A stretch of 64,000 bases of DNA, from assembly GCF_000321225.1 (NCBI RefSeq), contig NW_004450286.1:88204-152203 (forward strand), given 5' to 3'. Below are positions 45,011 through 56,199 of this stretch, in pieces. The stretch comes from Odobenus rosmarus divergens (taxonomy: Eukaryota; Chordata; Mammalia; Carnivora; Odobenidae). The notes under the pieces were generated by a model. The model was not told the origin of the DNA. It ran no database searches and was given only the letters and a program-made list of their open reading frames with translations. Position 1 is the stretch's first letter, and every line of letters starts with the position of its first letter. The position numbers and the translations under genes were made by a program.

Positions 45011-45339
45011 AATCGAGGCCAGAACTGGGCGCAGGGTGTGGTTTCTGTTCAGAAGAAGAGGACTGAGGTGTCACTGTTCCCCAGGAAACACAGCCCTGGC
45101 CAGAGGTCCCCAGGATGCCTGGCCTACAGCCCTGCCTAAGAAGCCCTAGTATAGGGCACCTTCCCCCGCCCCGGGGATCACAGCCCTCCCTAGGTAGGCT
45201 TCAGGCGGGGTGACCCACCCCCTGGTTTGTCTGGGACGGAGGCAGGACACATACTAAAACCAGAAGGTCCCAGACAACTGGACAGGCTGACCGCCTTAGC
45301 TTCAGGAGGTCCTTGCACCTCCGGGAACTGTGCAAAATG

Positions 45340-45460
45340 TCATGAGTGCACAGTGTCACAAAGAGTGATTAAGTAATTGATCATGGCCCACAGTTAGTAA
45401 ACGGCAGAGCTAGAATTCAGATCCCAGGCATTCTGGGTCCAGAGCCCTTGTTTGTTTCCA
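45340..45460 (-). repeat. MIR fragment
   Basis: gattaagtaattgatcatgg, cccacagttagtaaacggca, gagctagaattcagatccc. Confidence 0.6.
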
Positions 45461-45589
45461 CAACCTGACACATCTCAACACTTGGTATGTGAACTCAAGA
45501 TTCAGGACTTCTATGGACATGACCCTCTCAGACCCTAACTGGAAGCCTGACGCTTGGAAAAGGAAGATACTGGGCAGTCACTGGGCTCT

Positions 45590-45970
45590 GCGGATATGCC
45601 AGATGGAGTACTAGGCTCATTCACCCAGGTTCCCACATTAAATCCTCCCAGCGACTCTTTTGGTAGCCATCATTCTACCCACTTTACAGATTAGGAAGCT
45701 GAGGATCAGAGAAGCAAAGTGTTCTCTCCAAGGTCACAGGGCAGAGCAGGATATGGCAGCATCCAAGGTGCTGCGGAGGAGGCGAGAAGCAGGAGGAAGA
45801 GAAGTAAAATCATGGAACAGAGTCGGAACAACCTCAGAGACCTTTTGGGGAGCCCAAACTTCCCATTTTAAAGCTGGAGAAGCTGAAGGCATTTCGCTAG
45901 TTGCCCAAAGTACAATGGTGGGGGACAGAGTCCATAGCTAGAACCCAAATTTCCAGACTCCCAGCACAGG
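45590..45970 (-). repeat. Two MIR-type relics in tandem
   Basis: First: cacattaaatcctcccagcg, cccactttacagattaggaa, gctgaggatcagagaagc, caaggtcacagggcagagc. Second (45795-45970): cattttaaagctggagaagc and gttgcccaaagtacaatggt, gctagaacccaaatttccag. Confidence 0.6.
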
Positions 45971-46249
45971 GCTCCTTCTGGTTGAGGAAGGAGGAGGTAT
46001 ATGGAGCCATAGATAAACCAAGCACATCTCAAAGCATCTGTGTTGTCCAGTGGCAAGCAATCGCTTTAGACTAAAATAAACGGGGATGTTTCTGAACACA
46101 GTGTAACAATTTATTTTTTAAAATGGAACCTAAAGCTATAAAAGAACTTCCAGCCTCCCCCTGGCTTCCAGGGATGCACATTTCCTTTCTGTTCCCCTCA
46201 GGTGTGCTTTAGCGGCAAAGTTTGAGGAGCCCTGAGCTATTTCCCAATG

Positions 46250-46545
46250 CTTTGGGGAGGTCCCATATGAGGAACCTGAGGCCCCGAGCGGTCCCGCCTG
46301 CGCACAGTATGACGAGTCCAAGGCGGCCCCCTGGAGTGAACGCTTCACCTGCCAACCACCATCGGGATCCAGCCCAGTTCGGGGATATGGGACCGAGCTC
46401 TCTGCTGGCCGAGTTCTGGAAAAGACCACGCTGGCCCTCCAGCCAAGGTCATACGACTCGGCCCGATATCCCAAATGGCTCTCTCAGGCCCGATGCTCAG
46501 GCCCTTCCAAGAAGGGGGGCACTGGGCAGGACATGGATGGGGCCA
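46250..46545. other. CpG-enriched unique patch
   Basis: Several CpGs in a short interval (ccccgagcggtcccgcctgc, gaacgcttcacc, ccaccatcgggatcc, gggaccgagc). It includes a minus-strand CTCF-like site at about 46323-46341 (complement of ggcggccccctggagtg). It is below what I would call a CpG island. Confidence 0.35.
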
Positions 46546-46559
46546 TCAGCCGCTGTCAC

Positions 46560-46745
46560 CCACCCTATAATTTCCTGGACTTTTATCCATTTTCCCCTCA
46601 ATTATGTGCTGCTCAAAGTGGTCCTTTTCGGCTTCCTCACAGGCTCTTGCCTGCTTATGCCTTCTTTGTGTCCCAGGTAATTGCTAGTGACCTTTTCTAA
46701 GTGTACTAATTAAAGGTGCTGATTTAATATTATATTTAGGACAAG
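46560..46745. promoter_or_regulatory. Candidate conserved noncoding element
   Basis: ccctataatttcctggactt, cccctcaattatgtgctgc, aggtaattgctagtgacc, gtgtactaattaaaggtgct, gatttaatattatatttagg. Unique, AT-rich, directly after the CpG-enriched patch and about 2.5 kb upstream of exon 4. Confidence 0.4.
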
Positions 46746-47049
46746 ACGCCCTGTAATTTTCCAGCTGGGCACAAACTCCCCCGCGCAGGGCTGTTCTGCC
46801 ACTCCGCAGAAGCTGGGCCTCGCTCTGGCTTCTCCTGGACACAGGGCTCATTTCTCCACCAGGAAGCCTTCCAGCAACCCCTGTGTGCACCATTCACGCA
46901 GGAACGAGGCCAATCTGCGGGGCCGCACTCCAGCCCAGTGGTCCTAGCTGCAGCCACTCAGGAGAATCATCCCTGGCTGTGGGGCCCTAGGGTACACACA
47001 TCACACTCTAGGTTTGCTTCCCACCTGAGAAGCAGATAATATGCCCTCT

Positions 47050-47700
47050 GAGGCAGACTGTGAAATACCTGGAATTTTGTTGGGTTTTCTTCCAAAATGG
47101 TGATAAAATAGATAGAACACAAAATGCATCGTTTTAACCATTTTAACATATACAATTCAGCCATATTAGGTACGTTCACAGTGTGGTGCAACCATCACCA
47201 CGATCTGCTTCCAGAATATTTTCATCACCCCCAAAAGGAAACCCATACCCACTCAGCAAGAACTCCTCATTCGTCCCTCCCTCTCCCTGGCAACCACAAA
47301 GCCACTGAACGTCTCTCTGAATTTGCCTGTTCCGGATATTTCATATATGTGAGATGCTATGAGGGCTAGTCTTTGTGTCTGGCTTCTTTCACTCAGAATA
47401 AAGTCTTCTAGGTTCATCCATGTTATAACATAGTATGCAATCCCTTCCTATGGCTGAGTCAGATTTCCTTGTAGGGAGAGACCACATTTTTTTTGTAGCC
47501 GTTCATCTGTTGACAGATTTTTGGGTTGTTTATTGTGAATTGCGCTGCCATGAACACTTGTGGGCAGGAACGAGGAACGAGGAGTGGAATTGCTGGGTCC
47601 TGGGTAATTCTACATTCAACCTATTAAGGAGCCACGAATTGTTTTTCACAGCAGCCGCACCATTTACATTCCCACTAGCAGTGGATGAGGCCCAGAGTGA
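47050..47700 (-). repeat. L1M 3' UTR fragment
   Basis: cagtgtggtgcaaccatcac, ttttcatcacccccaaaagg, ctggcaaccacaaagccact, ggcttctttcactcagaata, ggttcatccatgttataaca, gagtggaattgctgggtcct, cattcccactagcagtg. The order is the reverse complement of an old L1M 3' region. Confidence 0.8.
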
Positions 47701-48814
47701 TTTTCAGGGGTAGGAAGGATACTCAGTGATTGACCGGGGCTAGACAGCCCCTTGCACGGTAGAGAGATGGGAGCTGGGCAGCCCTCCATCCCAGATGCTA
47801 CCGGTACCCGGCCCGCTAGGCCTCAGCACATCCCACTGTCACATACACCAGCCCAACCTCCAAGTGCCAACCTGGGACTCTTTGCTGAGGGTTCTGGCCA
47901 TCAGAGCCTGCTCCCCCCACCCCGGACAGGCTGGACGTGCCAGGGACTAAGAGCCCCAGCAGCACTGCTCAAAGAATGACTGATGCAAGGCGGTGGATAA
48001 AGAGGTGGCAGGTAACCACTCCAGCTCCCTCACCTCTCGGGGGGCTAATGCAGAGGCGTATTGTACGCTGCCTCTCAGAGCTCCCCACTGGGACTCACCC
48101 CCAGCGGCCTGTGGTGCTGACTTGGTTGGTCCTGCATCTTCACCTACCTGTCTCACCTCCTCACTCCTCACTTGCATTTCCTGGAACCCCCTTTTCGACA
48201 AACGATTTGCACTTGAACCCTCATCACCAGGCTTGCTTTGGGGGGGAACCCACAGAAGATACCCCCTAAAATTGTGGCATGAGGATCACCCAGGAAGTAA
48301 CAGTATAGACCCCCAGGCCCTGTTGACTCAGTTGGCTCCGGGGGTGGAGGGGGGAGCCCAGGGTGTGAACTTTTACACAGCAGCCCCACTCTCCCTGCAA
48401 GAGACCCTGACACCCAGCCAGGTTGGGAAGTCCTGAGACTGCTTTACAGCAGGGTGATCTTCAAATATTTAACAATGGGCACAGCACAGGCATCAACCAA
48501 TCAGAAAGGATGCCGGCCATAAACAACCGGACCGGTGCGTACCGTCTGTAAGTCAGCCTGGTTTATGGCTCCCATTGTAGATGCAGAGAAAAGCTCCTCC
48601 GGCCCCAGGATGATTTAAAGGCTCAGTCTGAGGGCTCTTGGCTCAATCAGTGCTTGCAGGAGAACTCTCTGTTCTTGGCGCCCCCACCTCTACCCTCCCG
48701 GGGAAGGGTAACTCCGCAAGGCTGGCCCCCTCCTGTGCCAACCCAACCCAGGCGGAGGCCAAGCCTCTCCTCATGGGGAGAAAGTGGAACTTTAAAGAGC
48801 TGAAGTCACCGCAC

Positions 48815-49285
48815 GCCCATGGCCGTAGCAGTGTTACTCACAACGGCCGAAACCGAGAAGCAACGCACGTGTCCACTGATGGAAGAATGAGTCCACAACA
48901 TGCGGTCTATACATACAAAGGAATATTATTCAGCCTTAAAAAGGAAGGGGATTCTGACACACTCTGCAACATGTGAACCTTGAGGACACTCGGCTGAGTG
49001 AAATAAGCCAGTCAAAAAAGGACAAACGCTGTATGATTCCCCTTACATGAGATATCCAGTGTAGTCAAATTCACGGAGACCAAAGGTCGAAGGGTGGAAG
49101 CGGGGGTGGGGGTGAGGAATGGAGAATTGTTGTCTAATGGGTATAAAGTTTCAGTTTTGCAAGATGGAGAGAGTTCTGGGGATCTCTTGCGTGACAACAC
49201 GAATGTACTGAACACTCCAGAACTGTACATTAAAAAATGGTTAAGATGGTAAAATTTTTTGTTATATTTTACCACAATTAAAGAA
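48815..49285 (+). repeat. L1M 3' end fragment
   Basis: gtgtccactgatggaagaat, tatacatacaaaggaatatt, attcagccttaaaaaggaag, gtgaaataagccagtcaaaa, ctgtatgattccccttacat, gttaagatggtaaaattttt and tttaccacaattaaag. Sense L1M terminus. Partly complementary to the fragment at 47050. Confidence 0.85.
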
Positions 49286-49299
49286 TTTAAAGCCCAAAC

Positions 49300-49825
49300 T
49301 TAAATCAGATTATGTCCAAGGCCCCAACCATCTGGCCTGAGGCAGCACCCTCCCACTGCCTCTCTCACGGGCTCCCGGGCTTACCCCTCCCAGACCTGGA
49401 CCTTCTTTCTGTTCCTGACCAGTTTGTGGTTGCCCCAGGGCCTTTGCCCTGGTTGTGCCTTCTGCTGGACATGTCCCTACCCTGCCAGCTTCCTCACTAT
49501 TCCCCTCTCAGCCCAAGAGTAACCTTCTCAGAAAGGCCTTCCCCAATACTTGATCATACAGAGAGAGTCTATCTAAAGGGACGCCCCGTCACTCCGAGCC
49601 CCTGCATCCTGTGTCACTGTCCTCACAGCTCTCCTTCCTCTGAGCTGATTGTGTTTGTTCACCTGACTTGTAGACTGCCTTCCCCAGCCCCCTGCCTGTC
49701 ATATAAGCACACCCGTGTTAGCTCCATGGGGGCCATGGCCTGGCCTGTCATGTTCCTTGTTGTACCCCTAAACCTAACACAGGGGCTGGCATCTCAATAA
49801 AGAGCCGCTGGGTAAACAAATGAGT
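49300..49825 (+). repeat. L2 LINE, well-preserved 3' region
   Basis: Full L2 order: ccccagggcctttgccctgg, tgccttctgctggacatg, taaccttctcagaaaggcct, gtttgttcacctgacttgta, gctccatgggggccatgg, and gggctggcatctcaataaag. It directly follows the L1M 3' end. A 162-codon open frame inside it is not a gene. Confidence 0.8.
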
Positions 49826-50063
49826 CCTGCCAACTGTCTAGAGGTGCTAGGCGACAAGAGACCCCAAAGTCATGTAGATCTGTGAGCCACAGCGAGGGGA
49901 GAGAGTATAGCCAGTTAATTCCCAATTATGTGTACTAATGGATAGGAAAAAGCATGGCTAATCAAAACCTAATAATGTCCAAACCAGTAGTGCTTGCTTT
50001 TGGATGCAGGCAGAATCATAGCTGGGTACTGGCTGGGGGTCCAATCTCTCATGAACTAGCCCT

Positions 50064-50322
50064 GCATCCCATTCTTGGGCAATGTACTCCAACCTGGGGC
50101 CATGAACTCTATCCTGTGGCCTTGTACCCCATCCTGGGGTAACGTCGTCTGCCCTGGAGTATTACACCCTATACTGGGGCCATCTACCCCATCCTGGGCC
50201 AGGGACCCCAACCCCCGGGTTGTGGACCCATCCTTGAGGCCGGGTACCCCATCCTGGGCAGTATATCCCACCCTGGGTGCCATGTACCACTTCCTGGGGC
50301 AGCGTACGCCATCCTGCAGCCC
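50064..50322 (+). repeat. 20-bp-unit minisatellite, about 13 copies
   Basis: Successive units follow the form gtaccccatcctggggccat: gcatcccattcttgggcaat, gtactccaacctggggccat, gaactctatcctgtggcctt, gtaccccatcctggggtaac, and so on to gtaccacttcctggggcagc. Units are 19-21 bases and diverged from each other by several substitutions. The period makes long but meaningless open frames on both strands. It is bounded by unique sequence on the left and right. Confidence 0.9.
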
Positions 50323-50514
50323 AGGGGCCCTGGGTGGGGCGGGGATCCACTCAGTAGGCTACAAATGTCCCTGAGACGCACAGGGCTGGTGACACATCTC
50401 CGTGGTGGCCTCAGTCCCTCAGCAGTAGGCCCCGTCCATCTTCCAGGCAAGGGGTGGACAATCACAGCTTTCCCTGCAGCCCTGCTGGGCCCACGCTGAT
50501 CGCTGAGATGACTG

Positions 50515-50539
50515 CTATTATTACTATTATTGTTGTTAT
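50515..50539 (+). repeat. (ATT)n/(GTT)n short microsatellite
   Basis: ctattattactattattgttg. Short and imperfect. Confidence 0.7.
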
Positions 50540-50599
50540 CTGCGCCGAGGGGTGAGGGCTGGGACTGGCGTGTCATGCTCTCCTGGAGAGCTGTGAGTT

Positions 50600-52350
50600 T
50601 TGCCCGCTAGATGAGGGGTGGGCCAGAAGCTCAGGCAGGGCAGTGGCAGCTGCAAGCCTTCTTATTTATTCTGGATGGGGGAAGATGAAAGCTGTCCATT
50701 CCCCAGACACAGAGCAGGAACCACAGAACGGATGAAGGGCCAGAGAGCACGCTGCGCTTCCCCCTGGCAGCGGCAGCATCTTCTTCCTACAGCAAGCCTC
50801 CGATTGTGCCCACCCCGCTCAGACACCTCCGTGGTGCCCACAGATTTCAACCCAACTCCTTCCTGAGATGGCCGATGCCCCCCAACCTGTGCTCGACTCC
50901 CTGGTGGGTCACAGTCCCACTGCGTCCCTGGGCTCAGCCCGCCAGGCGGCCGCCAGCCCTCAAACACACCATGGTTCCGCGTGTTCCCACATGTGGACTC
51001 CTGTTGCTCGTCAGCCTGGAAGGCGGCTCTGCCTCCCACCACCCCTCAATCCCCGTCATCTGTAAATGTATGCTGCCAGTGCCACTCTGGTCACAAAGTT
51101 CTCTCCCCTTGGCGCTCCCTGAGCCACTGCTTATACCTCTGTGCAGCACAGAGAGGGCATCACCCCCTGAAGACGGAGGCTGAAGTCTTGGGACATGCTT
51201 TCAAATCACCCCACCGCTCCAGGAAGGACTGTCACTTTTCCCGGGGGCCCAGGAGCTAGCCAGGCCCTTCTGTTGCCTGAGCAGACACTACTAATCAATC
51301 ACAGCTCCCTTTTCTGTTAGTCTATATTCAACTTCAGAATCCTTCGCAACACTAGGTTATACGCGGCCACTACCAGCCCAATCTTAACCCGAAAAGGACT
51401 TCACATCAGCCTTGACCTACTGTCCCTTCCCATCCAGGGGCTAAGGATCTTGCAGTCCGCTCCTACTGGGCTCAGGGCAGTTGGAAGGGGGAGAGAATCA
51501 GGCTTGGAGCCTACGGGCAAACTCAGAAACACGGGCTAGTTATGGCTAAAGTGAGAACCACGCAGACAAAGCCCCATATTGTGCAGAGGGAGAAGCAGGG
51601 GTCCTGGCTGGGAGACAGCTGCTTGGGACACGGGGATTGGGGAGTGCATTGGGAGTGGCTGAGTCAAGGAGTAGCAGACGGCGGCCCCCAGCCCCAGATG
51701 AGAAGCCATGGGTTATGACCAGGTCTTTCTGAGAATAACCACTCCCTGCTCCCCATCACCACAGAGCCTGCCTCACAAGTCCCATGCCCACCCTTCTCCT
51801 CCTGGTCCCGAGGGGCAGAGCTGCACTGGTCTTGGTCTCTGCCAGAGCCAGGAGTGCCTGCCCTCCCCACTCTCCCCTGGGATGAGCCCCCCAGAGCTGG
51901 GGCTGGCCTTGGAGCCTGCGATCTCATTTGTCTCTCCTCTGGGATCAGACAGGCCGGTTAAGTGCCTTGATTCCTGCGGATAATCTCATTTGTCTCAGGT
52001 TCACCCTCCCCATTCTCCTGCCTTCCCGTCAGGCTCCTTCCTCCTAATCCCCCCCAGGAGCTTGAACTCGGTTTGACCTCAGAGGAGCTGATTTTTGTTT
52101 GGGTTTTTGTTGCTGTTGTCCTAGGTGGCTTTACCCACCTGGGGGAAGCCAGAGTGAGTTCTGACATGGACCCCTCTCCTGAGAGTCAGGTGGCTCCGAG
52201 CCTGCCTGCGCTGACCCAGGTCCTCACCTCCATCAGAAAACCCTTGCTCTGGATAAAGGGCATTGTCTCTGTCTCCAGAACCCAGGAGCCATCTTCATGT
52301 CCTCTCTCTCCTGCAGCTTGGTCCACTCAGAGTAGATGGCATGAACTGTC
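50600..52350. other. Unique intronic sequence
   Basis: No gene or clear repeat recognised beyond weak L2-like CT-rich patches (around 50800-51180). Confidence 0.4.
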
Positions 52351-52359
52351 TGGGGGGAA

Positions 52360-52600
52360 AGGAAGCTAGCATTCATTAAGCACCCACTGTTTGCCTGGCA
52401 CCCTGCTCAGTGGTTTTCATTCACTCTCACTGTCATCTATTTCTCATCATGACCCCCCAAGAGGGGTTAGCACCCCCACTATACGGACGAGAAGTCTGAG
52501 GCTCAGAGGGGTAAAGTGACCCACCCAAGGTCACACAGCTAGGAGATGGCAGAGTGAGGTTTTGAACTCAAGTCTGTCTGACTCAGAATTAGTGTTCCCT
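52360..52600 (-). repeat. MIR element, near full length
   Basis: agcattcattaagcacccac, tgcctggcaccctgctcag, ggacgagaagtctgaggctc, caaggtcacacagctaggag, atggcagagtgaggttttga, actcaagtctgtctgactc. The best preserved MIR in the window. Confidence 0.88.
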
Positions 52601-53199
52601 CCACCACCCTCATGGTTTTTTATCACAAAGCCTGTTATCCAAGCCCTAATCTGAGCAGCTAAACACTGCCCTCTCCACACCCCACAGAGACTGACCCCCA
52701 CGGAGACCCCCAAGCCCCCTCCCTGTTTTAGGCTACTCCATATTTTAGGATGCCCTGGACCCCGGGGGTTACTCGACTGGGCTGAAGGTGAGTATCCTTG
52801 AGGCAGGGACCATGGGGACTCCCTCCCACCACTCTGGCTCTCCAGTGCCCACTATCACATGCCAGCAAGATGGCGAGTCCCTCCTGAGAGTCAGAGTTGG
52901 GTGGCTCACCTGGGCACACAGGTGTCTGATGGCCAAGGGGACAAGCTAATTCAGCAGAGAAGAAGGAGGCATTAAACAGAGCAGGATGATATAAACCAGA
53001 GGTTTTGGTGGCAGGGAAGAGGAGGAGCCCTGTGTTATTGTTATCTTAAAGTAAGAAAGCCCAAGAGGATAGATCGAACATTAAAGATTTGAAGAACCCG
53101 GTCCAGAGTCTCAGAAACTCAGAGCTGCTCCACTTCTGGCACAACAGACACATAAAATCATCATTGCCAAGGGCTGCCAGGCCCAGCAACAGACACTGA

Positions 53200-53300
53200 C
53201 GTGCTCTCAGCCCCTAGAACCTTATGAGTCACAGAGAGGTTACATTACTTGCCTGAAGTCACACGCCTAGCACATGACCGAACTGGGATTGTTCAGTGAC
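53200..53300 (-). repeat. MIR fragment
   Basis: gagtcacagagaggttacat, tacttgcctgaagtcacacg, ccgaactgggattgttcag. Confidence 0.6.
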
Positions 53301-53329
53301 TCCTCTGATCCCCATGATGCCATTACAGT

Positions 53330-53460
53330 CCTTCCTTCCTTCATTCAACAAACACCGCCTGAGGCCCTGCTCTAGGCACTGGCGATACAACCGTGAACCA
53401 AACAGACAGAAGCCCGTGCCCTCCTGGGGGCACACCTGCACACCCATTATGCCACACGCT
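53330..53460 (-). repeat. L2 fragment
   Basis: ccttcattcaacaaacaccg, cctgctctaggcactggcga, tacaaccgtgaaccaaacag, gtgccctcctgggggcac. Confidence 0.75.
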
Positions 53461-54000
53461 TTCCGTGGTGGTTCCCAGGCACACGGGGGAAGTACGAGCG
53501 TGGGTTCAGGGTCTCATCACCGTCCAGACAGACGGATGAAGAACTGCAGTCCTGCCCTTTGCCCTGCTTCACGGGCTGTGGCCCCAGGTTGAGCACTCGG
53601 CAGGAGGACATGGGACACAGAATCAAAGGGCACAGATGATACTTCGAGAGGAAGACAGTCTCAGTGACATCCCTTTATAGTAAGACAGAGGGAAGCGGTC
53701 AGGCCTAGAACTAACAGGGCTGGCGCTCAGCCACAACTTCCTGTGTGGTCCTGTGTGACCGTGGCGGGGTGGTCCCCTCCCTCTCCAAGCTCCCTTTCCC
53801 CGCGGACACCACGAAGGGGCTGACATCAATGGCCAAAGCACAGAGGTGCTTGGGGAGAATCAACTCCAAGCCTGGCAAGTGGGCCTCGGTTCATGTGCTG
53901 GGCCGGTCCCCAAGTCGTGGTTCCACAGAAGGATCTTGAGGCTGCATGGGTTCAGCAGGACAAAGCACTGTGATCCATTAGACACCTGCTGTGGGCAGGG

Positions 54001-54030
54001 GATGGGGCGGTGGCGGGGGGCGGCGGGGAG
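54001..54030 (+). other. G-rich tract, G-quadruplex candidate
   Basis: gatggggcggtggcgggggg followed by cggcggggagg gives four or more G runs within 30 bases. Confidence 0.6.
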
Positions 54031-54185
54031 GCTGTACATATGCCACGTTCACGCTCTTGATGAGGCCAGCAAACTCCTTTACATAGGAGAAAGCAGGGCT
54101 GAGCAGCTCCGTGACGAGTCCACAGCTGCCCAGCTAGCAGCTACAGGCAGCAGGGCTGAGACTTGATCAGTCTAGGGCTCCCGGT
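54030..54185 (-). repeat. MIR fragment
   Basis: ctcctttacataggagaaag, cagctgcccagctagcagct, gcagggctgagacttgatc. Confidence 0.5.
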
Positions 54186-54479
54186 ACTCCTTCCGCCTCC
54201 CAACATTCGAGTCCCATCCAGTTCAAATGCCTCCAAGACTATGGTCCCATTTGCCACACCACGTACTTCCCTGGGGGGAAGCAGCCTGATCTGTGGGGCC
54301 TGACAGCCAGGGTCTGGGCTGGCCTGGATACTCTTTTCTACCCAGGAATAGCAGCCTGAACAAGAAAGAGCCATGAATCAAGAGGCTCCAGAATGCTCGG
54401 TTTGACTTTCCTGAGTCCTTGCTGCCGCTCCCAGGCTCAGGGGGGCTGAAGTCCTGTCACAGGGGCCGGGAGTGCCAAG

Positions 54480-54690
54480 CGGTAGTTACCAGATTTAATA
54501 ACAGTGATAATAGTGGGGTGGGTACATTTTTTCCCTTCTCCTGAAACTTTTCAATTCATTGAACTGTTCAATTAACTTTACAAAAGGAAATGTGGAAAAA
54601 TGTCGGCAAATCGAACTTGACATTATCATTAAAATAAACAGAGCACTGCAGGCCTTTAAAGGCTCACTCACAAAGAGATTATCCAAACGC
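54480..54690. promoter_or_regulatory. Candidate conserved noncoding element
   Basis: agttaccagatttaataaca, gtgataatagtggggtgg, tcaattcattgaactgttca, attaactttacaaaagg, gacattatcattaaaataaa. Unique, AT-rich, without repeat features. Confidence 0.4.
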
Positions 54691-54833
54691 TTGCAGGCAC
54701 GTGCTGACTCCTTCCTGCTCACGGGGACCCTGGCCCTCCCCTCCTGCCCAAGCTTGTGCCCTGGTCAACATTCACATTCCCCCAGCTCTGACGGAGGTCC
54801 TGCTAACATTACCTGTCATCACCGCCAACAAAC

Positions 54834-54862
54834 TCCCCCCCCCCCCCCGCCACCGCCCCCCG
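54834..54862 (+). repeat. C-rich low-complexity run
   Basis: About 15 consecutive Cs then gccaccgcccccc. Homopolymer length is uncertain. Confidence 0.8.
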
Positions 54863-55269
54863 GCCCCACACTGTGAAGGTGAAGGAGGGGGTCGGACTCT
54901 GCTAACCAGCTTGCCATCCCCAGCGAGTCCCTTTCCTCTCAGGCTAACGATAGAGTATTTTAGTCCACTGGGTCTCGGGCCTGGCTGCACATCAGATTCC
55001 AGGTCCTAGTCAGCTAAAATTCTTTTCAAAGGGAATTTGGACCTAAAGTCCTGACTTCAGAATCCCAATCCCTCCTGTGCCCCCATCCCTTAGCCAGAGC
55101 CTAAGGGCAGGGGCTGCTTCTTTTCACCTCTCAACAGCAGAAAAGGATACTACTACTAAGAACCTAATAAAGGTGTCACCAGGAAGCAGGGGAGAAAGAC
55201 ACCCTTCCCCTCACCCCTGCTCTCCCTCCCACCCCCCCGCTGTGCAGGGGGCCAGAAAAGTCCCTCCAG

Positions 55270-55470
55270 AAATCACTTCCTCTTTGAGGAGACTCATAAT
55301 TACCCACAATGATCACAGCACCATTCATTTTGCCCTAAAATTAATACATCACGTTGAGAATGATATCGTACTAATTTATCACAAGATTTATGAAACTTGC
55401 ACTTTTTCTAATGAGATTTATGCAAATGCCGCTCTTGACACTGTTTGTGTTTTAAAAAGTTTTGACAGGG
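55270..55470. promoter_or_regulatory. Candidate conserved noncoding element, strongest by composition
   Basis: Unbroken unique AT-rich block: gactcataattacccacaat, gatcacagcaccattcattt, gccctaaaattaatacatca, cgttgagaatgatatcgtac, taatttatcacaagattta, tctaatgagatttatgcaaa, tgccgctcttgacactg. It contains an ATGCAAAT octamer (55426-55433 region), several TAAT cores and preserved CpGs. No repeat signature and no open frame. Confidence 0.5.
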
Positions 55471-55954
55471 AAGTGGGGGTCCAGCCCAGCTGGCAGAGGC
55501 CCTGCCCCCGACTCTGGGGCCAGAGGGGAGGGGCTCCATAGTGGTTCCTGCCCTTGAAGGGCCCCAGGTGAGCAAGCCCCTTGGCCTTTCCACTGGGCTA
55601 ATCCCTCAGTTCCATCTCTCCCCAGTTACACCTTTATTCATCTGGAGCCAGCCCTCCCAGTGGGTGTACCTGCTGCCTCAGGTGGGGAGGCCATTACACG
55701 GGGTGGGGCTGTTCTCTAGGTGAGCAAAGATCTCTCTCGCCCATCAGAGGCCTTCCAGGCCCTCGGTGCCTGAGAACAATCACACTGACAGCATCCCGCT
55801 AGCCAGGGCATGAGACAAGAGAGGCACACAGAAAGCAAGGTCTAAGATGGCACTCACTCTCAGGGCTGACCCCATACTTGTATAAGTCTCAGAGTGTCCC
55901 CTAAAATGTTGTGCCCTGGGTGCCTCACCTGCCTCACCCTAGTCCCCGCCTTCC

Positions 55955-56190
55955 CACTAGCTACCATTTATTGAGCACTTATTGTATGACAGGTACTCTG
56001 TTAAGCACTTCACATACACAATCTCCTTTGATATTTACCATACACCTGTGAGAAAGGTATTTCCCACACTCAAAGGAGGAGACTGAGTCTCAGAGAAGTT
56101 TAGCAATCTGCCCAGATCACATAGCTAGGAAGAGGTGGGGTCAGAATTCAAATCCGGGCCCATCTGACCCTGAAGACAATGTTTTTCTTC
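55955..56190 (-). repeat. MIR element, near full length
   Basis: accatttattgagcacttat, tgtatgacaggtactctgtt, aagcacttcacatacacaat, ggagactgagtctcagagaa, cccagatcacatagctagga, gtcagaattcaaatccggg. Confidence 0.85.
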
Positions 56191-56199
56191 AGTACTGAT

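Noticed and set aside
49312..49800. 162-codon open frame
   Set aside because: It is entirely inside the L2 3' region, which is untranslated in L2.
50056..50374. Repeated peptide frames over the 50 kb tandem array, and a CRISPR-like look
   Set aside because: The 20-base units are contiguous without spacers, so it is a minisatellite. Peptide periodicity follows from the repeat. CRISPR arrays do not occur in mammalian chromosomes.
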